DNA of 64,000 nucleotides from JALYOC01 sp036675345 (GTDB taxonomy: Bacteria; Myxococcota; Myxococcia; Myxococcales; Myxococcaceae), in assembly GCA_036675345.1 (NCBI GenBank), contig JAKFFE010000020.1:248001-312000 (forward strand), in the 5' to 3' direction. The notes under the pieces were generated by a model. The model saw only the letters and a program-made list of their open reading frames with translations. It did not search any database and had not been told where the DNA came from. The translations under genes were made by a program, and so were the position numbers. Below are positions 55,207 through 63,713 of the stretch, piece by piece; position 1 is the stretch's first letter; every line of letters begins with the position of its first letter.

Positions 55207-55899
55207 TCAGACGCCGCGGGCGTTGGGGTCCCAGAGGTACTTGTGCATCTGCAGCTGGAAGCGGATGGGCAGGCGATCGGCGATCACCCACTCGGCCAGC
55301 TGCAGCGGGGTGAGCTTGCCGAACACGGTGGAGAAGAGGACCCCGTAGGGGCGGGTCCCCAGGCGGTGGTCATTCACCATCCCCCGGGCCCACTCGTAGT
55401 CTTCTCGCGAGCCGATCACGAACTTCAGCTCGTCGTTGTGGTTCATCGACTCCAGCACCCGCAGGTCGTTGCGGTCGCACTCGCCGGAAGACGGGGTCTT
55501 GAGGTCCACGATCTTGTGCACCGCCGGGGGGACCAGCCGCACGTCGATCGCCCCGGAGGTCTCCAGCAACACCTGGAAGCCTTCGTCCAGCAGCGACTGC
55601 ATCAGCGGATAGGCGCCGGGCTGCAGCAGTGGCTCGCCGCCGGTCAGCTCCACCATCGGGGCGCCCAGCTCCTTCACCTTGGCCACGATCTCCGGCAGCT
55701 TCATCCGGCCGCCGCCGTGGAAGGCGAACTCGCTGTCGCAGTAGCTGCAGCGCAGGTGGCAGCCGGTCAGGCGCACGAAGCTGCACAGCTTGCCGGCGTG
55801 GGAGGACTCCCCCTGCAACGAGAGGTAGATCTCCTTCACCACCACGGAGTCGGCGCTGGGGACCAGCTTGGGTTCGATGTGGGGACGGGCTCGGGCCAC
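55207..55899 (-). CDS. queE: 7-carboxy-7-deazaguanine synthase, radical SAM
   Basis: 230 residues. The radical SAM cluster is TGCHLRCSYCD with Cys47, Cys51 and Cys54, and MVELTGGEPLLQ is the SAM-binding GGE motif. EIYLSLQGESSHAGKLCSFVRL is the QueE N-terminus. It converts 6-carboxy-tetrahydropterin to 7-carboxy-7-deazaguanine in queuosine (tRNA) synthesis. QueC, QueD and QueF are not in this window. Confidence 0.96.
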   Translation of the reverse strand: MARARPHIEPKLVPSADSVVVKEIYLSLQGESSHAGKLCSFVRLTGCHLRCSYCDSEFAFHGGGRMKLPEIVAKVKELGAPMVELTGGEPLLQPGAYPLMQSLLDEGFQVLLETSGAIDVRLVPPAVHKIVDLKTPSSGECDRNDLRVLESMNHNDELKFVIGSREDYEWARGMVNDHRLGTRPYGVLFSTVFGKLTPLQLAEWVIADRLPIRFQLQMHKYLWDPNARGV

Positions 55900-56046
55900 G
55901 GCGGGCGGACAGGTAACACGGATCGGGCCGTTTCGCGGCCCTCCGCTGCAGGGCCCCCTCCCCGGTGGCCGGCCGGGCAGCCGGCTGCCCTGCGATTACC
56001 GCCCGCCCCTGACCGGCGGCCGCCCCCCTTCCGCTGGCGGTCAGCG

Positions 56047-56262
56047 GACCAGAACAGCCCGTCCCCGGCCGCTGGGTCCGAGCAGTGGCCGGCGGTCGCC
56101 CGACTGGAACAGCCGGACCAGCCGCTGCGGTCCGCTCAGTAGCTGGCGGTCACCCGACTGGAACAGCCGGACCAGCCGCTGCGGTCCGCTCAGTAGCTGG
56201 CGGTCACCCGACTGGAACAGCCGGCGCAGCCGCTGGGGTCCGCTCAGTAGCTGGCAGTGACG
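56047..56262. repeat. 54-bp tandem repeat: echoes of the TonB receptor gene 3' end
   Basis: Four 54-base units (56047, 56101, 56155, 56209). The last straddles the receptor gene's stop at 56244-56246. Units 2 and 3 are nearly identical and each repeats, on the minus strand and in the receptor's frame, the codons for VTASY and its TGA stop (at 56190 and 56136). Unit 1 is degenerate (TGC in place of TGA). Relative to the parent gene each echo is 2 bases shorter between the RLFQ and VTASY codons. The remaining 55900-56046 has only GC-rich stems and no gene. Confidence 0.9.
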
Positions 56263-59102
56263 CTGACCTGGAACAGCCGGCCCAGCTGCGGCAGCGGCCC
56301 CGGGTAGTCCGGGCCAAAGGGCAGCGAGTAGCGGGCGTCCAGGAGGTTGGTCACCCCGGCGAAGTAGCGGAAGTTGCCCGCCTCGCCGGAGAGGCCGAAG
56401 TCCAGCAGCAACGCCTCGCCGATCGGGAGCTCGCCCTCCTGGGCGCGGGCGCTCTGGTACTTGGCGCGCACCGCCACCCGGGCCCCGGTCTCTCCCAGCG
56501 GCAACAGCAGCTTGGCGGAGATCAGATGCGCGGGGGTGGCGGTCATCGCCCGGGTCAGGCCCACCAGGTAGACGTAGGAGTAGGAGAGGTCCAGCATCGC
56601 CTGGCGGCCCGCCTGCCAGTGCAGCTCGGCCTCGCCGCCCAGGGCCTGCAGCGCCGAGGGGCTGTTGCCAAAGCGCAGACACTGCTCGGGCGCCAGCGGG
56701 TCCGCCCCGCACTGGGGCACCCCGGCCTGGTCCTCGGTCAGCAACACCAGCCCGGAGATCCGGTTCCAGTAGCCGGCGGCGGTCAGCCGCAGCTCCGGGT
56801 TCACCTCGTGGGAGTGCTCGAACTCGGCGGTGGTGATCGTCTCCGGGGCCAGGCTGTCCGGCGGAAGGATGGTGATCCCGTGGTCGGTGTAGAAGAGCTC
56901 GTACACGTTGGGAGCGCGGAACGCGGTGCCCGCCACCAGCTTGGTCACCCCCCCGTCGTAGGGCCGGAGGATCAACGCCGCCCGGGGGGTCAGCGGCAGC
57001 GCGTCCAGGTCCAGGTACTTGTCCACCCGCAGCCCCAGGGAGAGGAACACCCGCGGGTGCAGCGCCCACTCATCCAGCAGGTAGCCGGAGAGCACGGTGC
57101 GGTTGATGCTGGGCAGCGCCTCGTCCTGGCCCAGCCCGTAGGTGCCGTGCTCCACCCGGAGCTGCTGCTGGGCCTCCAGCCCCACCGTGAGGTGGTTCTC
57201 GCCGAACAGCCGCAGCCGGCTGCGGGCCTCTCCCCCGACCCAGTCCGCCTCGCCGATGTCGGTGGAGACCTCCACCGTGTCTCCCCCTGCCGGATAGGCG
57301 AACCCGCCCCGGTAGCGGGCGGCGTCGTAGTAGGCGCGGGCGGAGACCGCCCCGAAGGAGAGCTCGCGCTCGTACTTGAGCTCGGCGAAGCCGCGGAGGT
57401 CGTGGGCGTCGGTCCCCGGCGCGTTGACCACCGTGTTGTAGGGCGCGGTGGGGACCGCCTTGCGCCGGTAGTTGAAGGCGCCGCTGAGGGAGAAGGCCCC
57501 GTACCGCAGCCGGGTGTTGGCGTTGTAGACCCGTTCCGAATCCAGCCCCAGCACCACTCCCGCCGCGCCCAGGTCGGTGAAGTCGGCGCCGCGGGCGTCG
57601 TACACCGAGGCGGAGAGGCGGGCAGCCAGCCCGAAGTCGGTCCGGCCCACCGCCGAGCCGTGGGCCCGCCAGGAGCCCAGGCCCCCGCTGGCCACGGTCA
57701 GCTCCAGGTTCTTCCCCTCCCCCACTCCCTCCTTGGGGACCAGGTTGATCACCGCGAACAGCGCGCTGGTGCCGTAGAGGGCGGAGCCGGGGCCGCGCAC
57801 CACCTCGATCCGGTCGATGTCCTCCAGGTCCACCGCCAGGTCCCGCCCGGCGTAGCCCTGGCCGGCCCACACGTCGTTCATCGCGTGGCCGTCGTAGAGG
57901 ATCAGCACCCGGGTGTTGAGATCCCCGGCGGGGGCGAAGCCGCGGATGCCCATGAACTCGTACATCCGGTCGTTGGCCAGGAACACCCCCCGCAGCCCGT
58001 TGAGGGCCTCGGTCAGGGTCTGGTAGCCGAACGCGCGCAGCTCATCGGAGGTGATCACGCTGGTGGAGGCGGGGGCCTCCTCCAGGGCGGTCAGGCTCTT
58101 GGAGGCGGCCTGCACCGGGGGCGGTGCGTAGCGCAGCACCGCGTGCAGCGGGTGCTCCTGGTCCCGGACCACCTGGACCTGTCGGCGCACGGTGCGGGTC
58201 TCCGGCAGCGAGACCTCGATCTGGTGTTCTCCCTCCGGGAGGGTGAGCACGGTGGGGGCAAAGCCGCTCTCCTTGCCGTCCACCTTCACCCGGGCGCCGT
58301 CGCGGTTGGTGGTGATGATCACCTTCCCGGCGGGGCCGATGGCCCGGGCCAGCGCCACCTCCAGCGAACGGGTCTCGGTCTGGCTGACCTCCACCAGCCG
58401 CTGCTGGGGAGTGTGCCCGGGGGCGGCGATCCGCAGGGCGCGCTGGCCTACCGGCACCTGCACCGTGGCCGGGACCTTGCCCAGCAGCGGCCCGTCCTCG
58501 CCGAGGCGGATCTCCGCGCCCTCCGGCGAGCCGGCGACCTGGATCTTCCCCAGGATCGGCTGGAGGGTGAGGCTGCGCTCCACCTGCTTGCCCCGGCTGA
58601 GGTTGACCTCCGCCTCCTCGGCGCGGTGCCCCTCCAGCTGGACGAAGATCGCGTGTCGGCCGGGGCGCACCGCCAGCACCTGGGGCGAGCGGCCCCGGGA
58701 GCCGAGGTCCACCCGGTCCACGTACACCTCGGCGCCGGGCGGGGTGGTCTCCACCGAGACCAGCGCCACCTTGGGCCGGATCCGCGACATGGCGCGGGCC
58801 ACGTCCTGGCGGTCGGTGGCGTCCAGCTCCTCGCGGGAGAGGTCGTAGTAGTAGCGGTAGGCCTCGTCGAAGCGGTCCAGCGCCTCGTAGCAGCGGGCGA
58901 TGTTGAAGAGCACGTTGCGGTTGGGGACCAGCCGGTAGGACTGGAAATACTCGCGCAGCGCCTCCACGTAGTGGCCCTGGGCGTAGTGGTCGTTGCCCAG
59001 CTCGAAGGCCACGTCCGCCTCGTCGGCGGCGTTGTTGGCCACCGCCGGGGAGACGAGGAGCAGCAGGACGAAGGGGAGGACTCGGGACAGCGTTCGCGTC
59101 AT
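56244..59102 (-). CDS. TonB-dependent receptor fused to TPR and PEGA domains
   Basis: 952 residues. Signal peptide MTRTLSRVLPFVLLLLVSPAVA; TPR-like helices at about 27-107 (YVEALREYFQSYRLVPNRNVLFNIARCYEAL); three PEGA-type beta repeats at about 110-325 (TTPPGAEVYVDRVDLGSRG, GSPEGAEIRLGEDGPLLGK, TTNRDGARVKVDGKESGFAP). Then a plug (VITSDELRAFGYQTLTEAL, RIEVVRGPGSALYGTSALFA) and an outer-membrane barrel ending in VTASY with terminal aromatic. TPR-PEGA in front of a TonB plug is an uncommon fusion. Its ATG is 1 base after the kinase stop. The 3' end is echoed in a 54-bp tandem repeat. Confidence 0.92.
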   Translation of the reverse strand: MTRTLSRVLPFVLLLLVSPAVANNAADEADVAFELGNDHYAQGHYVEALREYFQSYRLVPNRNVLFNIARCYEALDRFDEAYRYYYDLSREELDATDRQDVARAMSRIRPKVALVSVETTPPGAEVYVDRVDLGSRGRSPQVLAVRPGRHAIFVQLEGHRAEEAEVNLSRGKQVERSLTLQPILGKIQVAGSPEGAEIRLGEDGPLLGKVPATVQVPVGQRALRIAAPGHTPQQRLVEVSQTETRSLEVALARAIGPAGKVIITTNRDGARVKVDGKESGFAPTVLTLPEGEHQIEVSLPETRTVRRQVQVVRDQEHPLHAVLRYAPPPVQAASKSLTALEEAPASTSVITSDELRAFGYQTLTEALNGLRGVFLANDRMYEFMGIRGFAPAGDLNTRVLILYDGHAMNDVWAGQGYAGRDLAVDLEDIDRIEVVRGPGSALYGTSALFAVINLVPKEGVGEGKNLELTVASGGLGSWRAHGSAVGRTDFGLAARLSASVYDARGADFTDLGAAGVVLGLDSERVYNANTRLRYGAFSLSGAFNYRRKAVPTAPYNTVVNAPGTDAHDLRGFAELKYERELSFGAVSARAYYDAARYRGGFAYPAGGDTVEVSTDIGEADWVGGEARSRLRLFGENHLTVGLEAQQQLRVEHGTYGLGQDEALPSINRTVLSGYLLDEWALHPRVFLSLGLRVDKYLDLDALPLTPRAALILRPYDGGVTKLVAGTAFRAPNVYELFYTDHGITILPPDSLAPETITTAEFEHSHEVNPELRLTAAGYWNRISGLVLLTEDQAGVPQCGADPLAPEQCLRFGNSPSALQALGGEAELHWQAGRQAMLDLSYSYVYLVGLTRAMTATPAHLISAKLLLPLGETGARVAVRAKYQSARAQEGELPIGEALLLDFGLSGEAGNFRYFAGVTNLLDARYSLPFGPDYPGPLPQLGRLFQVSVTASY

Positions 59103-59103
59103 T

Positions 59104-60744
59104 TCAGCGATCGGTCTTGATGCCCAACGACCCGGAGGGCCGCCGGGGCGGGGTGCGCTTCCTGGCCAGACGCACCGAGAGTTCCGGTGCCTCCGCGATG
59201 GTCACTGTCTGCTGCCGGGTCTCGAAGCCCTGCATCGAGAACACCGCCACCACCGACCGCTGGTCTTCCAGCGCGTAGTCCAGCGGGGTTTGGCCGACCA
59301 GCCGGCCGTCGATCTCCACGTTGGCGCCCGGGGGTTCGGAGGCCAGGGTCACCACCACCGAGCTGGGAACCGGCGCCGGGGAAGGGACGGGTGGGGGGGC
59401 GACGACGATCGGCGCCGGGGAGGGAGCGGGCGCGGCCACCACCGGGGCTGCCACCGGCGGGCGCAAGACCACCACCCCGATTCCCACCAGCAGCAGCGCC
59501 GCCACCGCGCCACCGATCAGCCGCCCCTTGCCGGACCCGGTCGCGCCCTTCTCCGGCAGCGAGGCGGTGAACGCCCCACCCGGGGCCTCGTCCGGGGGCG
59601 GCGGCGGAGGCGCCGCGGCGGAGCGGGAGGCGGAGCTGCGGGTGGACTTCACCGCCGGGGTGGACCGGGAGGGCGGGCGGGCCACCGGGGCCTGGGAGCC
59701 GGAAGGGGCGCGGTTGCGCCACTGGGCGCGCGACCCGGGAGTGGACTGGCTGGGGGTGTGGTCCACGTCCGGATCCAGCCCGTCGTGGAACTCGTCCAGG
59801 GTGGAGGGGTCCGCCTCATGGGCGATGCGGGAGGCGTAGAGCCCATTGAGGTAGGCGGTCAGGTGCGCGCTGCTGGCCGGCACCCGGTGCGCGAGCAGGA
59901 ACTCCTCCAGCTGCAGCCGCAGCGCGGAGGCGTCGCGGTGGCGCTTCTCCGGGAGCCGGGCCAGGGCCTGCATCACCACCGTGTCCAGCCCCTGGGGGAG
60001 CTTGGGGTTCAGCTTGGAGGGCGGAGGCACCTGGCAGTCCACCACCAGCCGCATGGTGGCCAGATCGCTCTCGCCCTTGAACAGCCGCTTGCCGGTGAGG
60101 ATCTCCCACAGCACCACCCCCAGGGCGAAGATGTCGGAGCGGGCGTCCAGCTCGCGGCCCTCGGCCTGTTCGGGGGACATGTACGGGTACTTGCCCTTGA
60201 GGATCCCGGTGCCGGTGTGCTGGACCCGGCCGGCGGCCTTGGCCACCCCGAAGTCGATCAGCTTCACCGCACCATCGAAGCCGACCAGGATGTTTTGTGG
60301 GGAGACGTCGCGGTGAACCAGCCCCAGCGGCTGCCCCTGGGCGTCGCGGGCCTTGTGGGCATAGTCCAGCCCGGCGGCGGCGTCGGCGATGATCCGCAGC
60401 GCCGGCCCCATCGGGATCAGCGCCCCCTGGGCGCGGGCGAAGCGGTCCAGCTTCCTCAGGTCCTCGCCCTGGACGTACTCCATCGCCAGGTACTGGGCGC
60501 GGTTGGCCTCCCCCAGGTCGAAGATCTGCACCAGGTTGGGGTGGTTGAGGCGGGCGGCGATCCGCGCCTCGTCGAAGAACATGGTGAGGAAGTCTTCGTC
60601 CTCCGAGAGGTGGGGGAGGATGCGCTTGATCACCACCAGCTTCTCGAAGCCCTGCTCGCCCGCGTGACGCGCCAGGAACACCTGGCCCATCCCGCCGGAA
60701 CCGATCTTCTTGAGCAGCTGATACTTGCCGTACGGGACCGCCAT
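59104..60744 (-). CDS. Serine/threonine protein kinase with membrane helix and PEGA domain
   Basis: 546 residues from the ATG at 60744; upstream in-frame sequence lacks kinase features. The Hanks kinase domain has GSGGMG (15-20), VVIK (Lys), HRDVSPQN (catalytic Asp), DFGVAK and a typical GKYPYMSPEQ. A Ser/Pro-rich linker is followed by a membrane helix (LIGGAVAALLLVGIGVVVL) and an outside PEGA repeat (ASEPPGANVEIDGRLVGQTP). Myxobacteria have many such kinases. It is directly upstream of, and coupled to, the PEGA-TonB receptor, suggesting joint signalling or coordinated surface sensing. Confidence 0.95.
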   Translation of the reverse strand: MAVPYGKYQLLKKIGSGGMGQVFLARHAGEQGFEKLVVIKRILPHLSEDEDFLTMFFDEARIAARLNHPNLVQIFDLGEANRAQYLAMEYVQGEDLRKLDRFARAQGALIPMGPALRIIADAAAGLDYAHKARDAQGQPLGLVHRDVSPQNILVGFDGAVKLIDFGVAKAAGRVQHTGTGILKGKYPYMSPEQAEGRELDARSDIFALGVVLWEILTGKRLFKGESDLATMRLVVDCQVPPPSKLNPKLPQGLDTVVMQALARLPEKRHRDASALRLQLEEFLLAHRVPASSAHLTAYLNGLYASRIAHEADPSTLDEFHDGLDPDVDHTPSQSTPGSRAQWRNRAPSGSQAPVARPPSRSTPAVKSTRSSASRSAAAPPPPPPDEAPGGAFTASLPEKGATGSGKGRLIGGAVAALLLVGIGVVVLRPPVAAPVVAAPAPSPAPIVVAPPPVPSPAPVPSSVVVTLASEPPGANVEIDGRLVGQTPLDYALEDQRSVVAVFSMQGFETRQQTVTIAEAPELSVRLARKRTPPRRPSGSLGIKTDR

Positions 60745-60881
60745 CGGGCGCGGAGGATAGCGCACCTGTGCTCCCGGGTGCTGGCTGCCTGCCCGCTGTG
60801 TGAATTCGGTCGTGCGGGACACGCGGGGGTACCCCGGGCTTGTCACGCTGTGGCACGGTCGGTCTCCCCCTGGGTGAACCC

Positions 60882-61418
60882 ATGCGAACTGCCCTGACCG
60901 TCCTGCTGCTGGTGCTGCCCTCCGCCGTGCTGGCCCAGATCCCGCCGCCGGGAACCCAGCCCAGGCACAAGTCGTCCATCCTCTGGGACCTGCGGGCCAC
61001 CGCCGGCGCCTCCGCCCAGAACCTGCGGGACATCACCGGCCAGGACTGGACCTTCGGGGCGACCTTGGGGGTGGCCGGGGGGGTGATCTACCGCGGCCGC
61101 CCCAGCGCGGGGCTGACCGCCCGGGCGGCGCTGGACCTCAGCTTCCCGGACGTCCCCTCGCTGGTGACCTTCGGCTTCGGGTTCGCCCTCTTCCCGGTGG
61201 CCAGCAGCTCCTCCTTCATCCGGGTCACCGCCGGCCCCTCGGTGCTGCTGGGCTCGGTGGTGGAGGTGGGGGTGGGCTTCGAGGCGGACACCCAGCTGCG
61301 GATCGGCGACAAGCTGAGCCTGGCGCTGGGCCTGGGCGGGGTGTTCCGCCGCCGGGACAGCCCCTTCGCCGAGATCTGGATTGCCCGGGCCACGGTGGGC
61401 CTGGCCTACGAGCTCTAG
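60882..61418 (+). CDS. Predicted outer-membrane beta-barrel protein
   Basis: 178 residues from the ATG at 60882. Signal peptide MRTALTVLLLVLPSAVLA, then alternating hydrophobic strands with glycines (FGATLGVAGGVIYRGRPSAG, FGFGFALFPVASSSSF, VEVGVGFEADTQLRIG, ARATVGLAYEL), fitting an eight-stranded barrel. It ends in Leu rather than Phe. It is divergent from the kinase gene by 137 bases, and its stop overlaps that of the convergent epimerase gene by 4 bases. Function unknown. Confidence 0.78.
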   Translation: MRTALTVLLLVLPSAVLAQIPPPGTQPRHKSSILWDLRATAGASAQNLRDITGQDWTFGATLGVAGGVIYRGRPSAGLTARAALDLSFPDVPSLVTFGFGFALFPVASSSSFIRVTAGPSVLLGSVVEVGVGFEADTQLRIGDKLSLALGLGGVFRRRDSPFAEIWIARATVGLAYEL

Positions 61419-62359
61419 CTGGAGGGGGTGGCGCCGAACTCCGCCGCGAAGCCTTCGCGCCAGGGGCGAGGCGTGATCCCCAGCTCCTGCTTGGCCTTGG
61501 CGTTCGACGCTCCCCGCAAGGAGGTGCCGTAGAACTTCGCCGCCGGCCCTCCGAGGAGCCCGACGAGCCACGCGGGGGCCCGGCGCGGCGGTCTGGCTCC
61601 GAGCAGGCGCGCCAGCTCGGGCAGGTACACGGCCTGTGACACCGGCTGATCATCACAGATGTTGTAGAGGCCGCTGCTGCCGCGGTCGATAGCGCGAACG
61701 GTGGCGTCCACCGCGTCGTCGATGTGGAGGAACGACGACAACCCCTCGCCCTTCCCGGCGATCGGCAGCATCCGCTTGCGCACCAGCTCCGCCAGGGCGC
61801 TCTGCGGCGCGTACCAGGTGCCGGGCCCGTAGAAGAAGCCGTACCGCAGCGCGATCCCCTTGGCCTGGAGGGTTGCCTCTTCCAGCACCCGGATCGCGTC
61901 GTTGGTGTGGGCGATGTCCGGCGGGCCGTCGAGCCACAGGGGAGCCGTCTCGTCCAGGATCCGGGGCCCGTCCGGCCGGGTAACGAACGCCATGCTCTGC
62001 GCGATGAACCGCGCCCCGGCTTGCTGCGAGAGGCGCGCAAACAGCGGAACGGTCCGCCGTCGGAGTTCGGCGGTCACCCGCGCGGCCTGCTTCATCGCCC
62101 GGGGGTTGAGCTGCTTGGGCAAGGCGGTCAGCTGATGGACGACCACGTCCGGACGGGCGACCTCGAAAGCCCTCCGGACCTCGTCCTCGTCGGACACGTT
62201 CAAGGCGAGCGGTTCCACCCCCAGCGCGCGCAAGGCCTGGCCGCTTGGCGCCGAGCGGTGCACGCCGAACACCACCTGCCCCGCTGCCCGCAGGCGGACA
62301 CACAGCGGATGGCCGATGGCGCCGCTTGCTCCGACGATCAGGATCCGCTTCGCGCCCAT
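61415..62359 (-). CDS. NAD(P)-dependent epimerase/dehydratase-like protein
   Basis: 314 residues from the ATG at 62359 (GAGGAA upstream). Extended SDR: Rossmann motif GASGAIG (10-16), RPDVVVHQLTALP, and SSFLHIDDAVDATVRAI. The usual YxxxK is not clear: RYGFFYGPGTWYAP follows the catalytic region, and the position expected to hold Tyr reads THTND-like IAHTNDAIRVLEEA. So it may bind a nucleotide without classical catalysis. Substrate unknown. Confidence 0.88.
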   Translation of the reverse strand: MGAKRILIVGASGAIGHPLCVRLRAAGQVVFGVHRSAPSGQALRALGVEPLALNVSDEDEVRRAFEVARPDVVVHQLTALPKQLNPRAMKQAARVTAELRRRTVPLFARLSQQAGARFIAQSMAFVTRPDGPRILDETAPLWLDGPPDIAHTNDAIRVLEEATLQAKGIALRYGFFYGPGTWYAPQSALAELVRKRMLPIAGKGEGLSSFLHIDDAVDATVRAIDRGSSGLYNICDDQPVSQAVYLPELARLLGARPPRRAPAWLVGLLGGPAAKFYGTSLRGASNAKAKQELGITPRPWREGFAAEFGATPSS

Positions 62360-62385
62360 GTCCGATTCCTCGAAGGAAGGAGAGG

Positions 62386-62808
62386 TCACTCGCCCAGGTA
62401 GTGCAGCACCACCCGGCGGCTGTGTCCGTGGTGACGATGCTCGAAGACGTACAGCCCCTGCCAGGTGCCCAGCACCAAGCGCCCGTCGATCACCGGGACG
62501 CTCAGCTGGGTCTGGGTCAGCGCGGCGCGCACGTGGGAGGGCATGTCGTCCGGACCCTCGGCGGTGTGCTGGAAGAGGGGATCGCCGTCCTCCACCAACC
62601 GGGACAGCCAGCGGTCCAGGTCGGTGCGCACGTCCGGGTCGGCGTTCTCCTGGATCAACAGGCTGGCCGAGGTGTGCTGGATGAACAGGGTCAACAGCCC
62701 GGTGGTGGGGCGCTGCGCGGCCAGCCACCGCTCCACCGGCGCGGTGAACGGGACCAGTCCCCTGCCGGGGGTCCGTACCTCGAGGGTGTGATGGACCTGG
62801 CGGATCAT
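62386..62808 (-). CDS. YjbQ family protein (secondary thiamine-phosphate synthase type)
   Basis: 140 residues. LLTLFIQHTSASLLIQENADPDV, SHVRAALTQTQLSVPVIDGRL and LGTWQGLYVFEHRHHGHSRRV are the UPF0047/YjbQ signatures, with His and Glu residues of the conserved site. Members have weak thiamine-phosphate synthase activity, with the true role unclear. It starts 7 bases after the ABC permease stop. Confidence 0.95.
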   Translation of the reverse strand: MIRQVHHTLEVRTPGRGLVPFTAPVERWLAAQRPTTGLLTLFIQHTSASLLIQENADPDVRTDLDRWLSRLVEDGDPLFQHTAEGPDDMPSHVRAALTQTQLSVPVIDGRLVLGTWQGLYVFEHRHHGHSRRVVLHYLGE

Positions 62809-62815
62809 CAAAGCC

Positions 62816-63589
62816 TCACTGTCTCAGGCGATAGCCGCGCTTGAGCGCCAGGTACGCCAGCACGGTGGCCACCGCCGCCACCGGGAACAGCAACGCCAGA
62901 CCCCACAAGGGAGAGAGCACGCTCTGGCCCAGCATCCCGTAGCGCAGGCCATCCACCATGTAGACGATGGGGTTGAAGAGGCTGACTGTGTGCCAGGGCT
63001 CGGGCAGGTCCCGCACCGAGTAGAAGACGCCGCCCAGGAAGGTCAGCGGCAGCATCACGAAGGTGGGGAAGATGTTGATCTCCTCGAACTTCTGCGCCCA
63101 CACCCCGGCCAGCAAGCCCAGCATCGAGAAGGTGTAGGGGATGAGCAACATCAGGGTGAAGGTCATCAGCGGGGCGCGCAGCTCGAACCCGGTGAACAGG
63201 ATCGCCACTCCCCAGGTGAGCAGTCCCACAGCCAGGCCGCGGACCATCGCGCCGCCGATGAAGCCGGCCATGATCTCCAGCGGCCCCAGCGGCGCCACCA
63301 GCAGATCCACGATCGTTCCCTGCAACTTCACCTGGAACAGCGAGGAGCTGCTGTTGAGGAAGGCGTTGTTGGCGATCCCCAGGAACACCAGCCCGGGCAC
63401 GATGAAGTGGGTGTACGCCATCCCCTCCACCTGCTGTCCCCGCCCGCCCAGGGAGAAGCCAAACACCAGGAAGTAGAGCGAGGTGGAGACCAGGGGCGAG
63501 AGCACCGTCTGCCCGGGAACCCGCATGAAGCGACGGACCTCTTTCACGAACAGGGTCCGCATGCCGACGACGTTCACGGCGCGGGTCAT
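62816..63589 (-). CDS. ABC-2 type transporter permease
   Basis: 257 residues with about six membrane helices. FMRVPGQTVLSPLVSTSLYFLVFG, SSSSLFQVKLQGTIVDLLVAPLGPLE and IFPTFVMLPLTFLGGVFYSVRDLP are typical of the YadH/NodJ-like permease group. The ATPase partner should be upstream on this strand, but the stretch 63590-63713 and the plus-strand gene beyond show none, so it works with an ATPase encoded elsewhere. It exports an unknown compound, perhaps polysaccharide or lipid. Confidence 0.92.
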   Translation of the reverse strand: MTRAVNVVGMRTLFVKEVRRFMRVPGQTVLSPLVSTSLYFLVFGFSLGGRGQQVEGMAYTHFIVPGLVFLGIANNAFLNSSSSLFQVKLQGTIVDLLVAPLGPLEIMAGFIGGAMVRGLAVGLLTWGVAILFTGFELRAPLMTFTLMLLIPYTFSMLGLLAGVWAQKFEEINIFPTFVMLPLTFLGGVFYSVRDLPEPWHTVSLFNPIVYMVDGLRYGMLGQSVLSPLWGLALLFPVAAVATVLAYLALKRGYRLRQ

Positions 63590-63713
63590 AGCGGATGCGC
63601 GGCCGCTCGTCGTGGGCTGTGATCACCTGAGGTTCGCTGGCCGTCTGCGCTCGTCCCGCTCGTCCCGGAGCACATCTGCAGACTTCTCCTGGGAGCGTTA
63701 GCCTCCCCGAGTC

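Noticed and set aside
62816..63713. ABC ATPase gene for the permease
   Set aside because: No Walker A or signature motif in the 63590-63713 stretch or in the following plus-strand frame.
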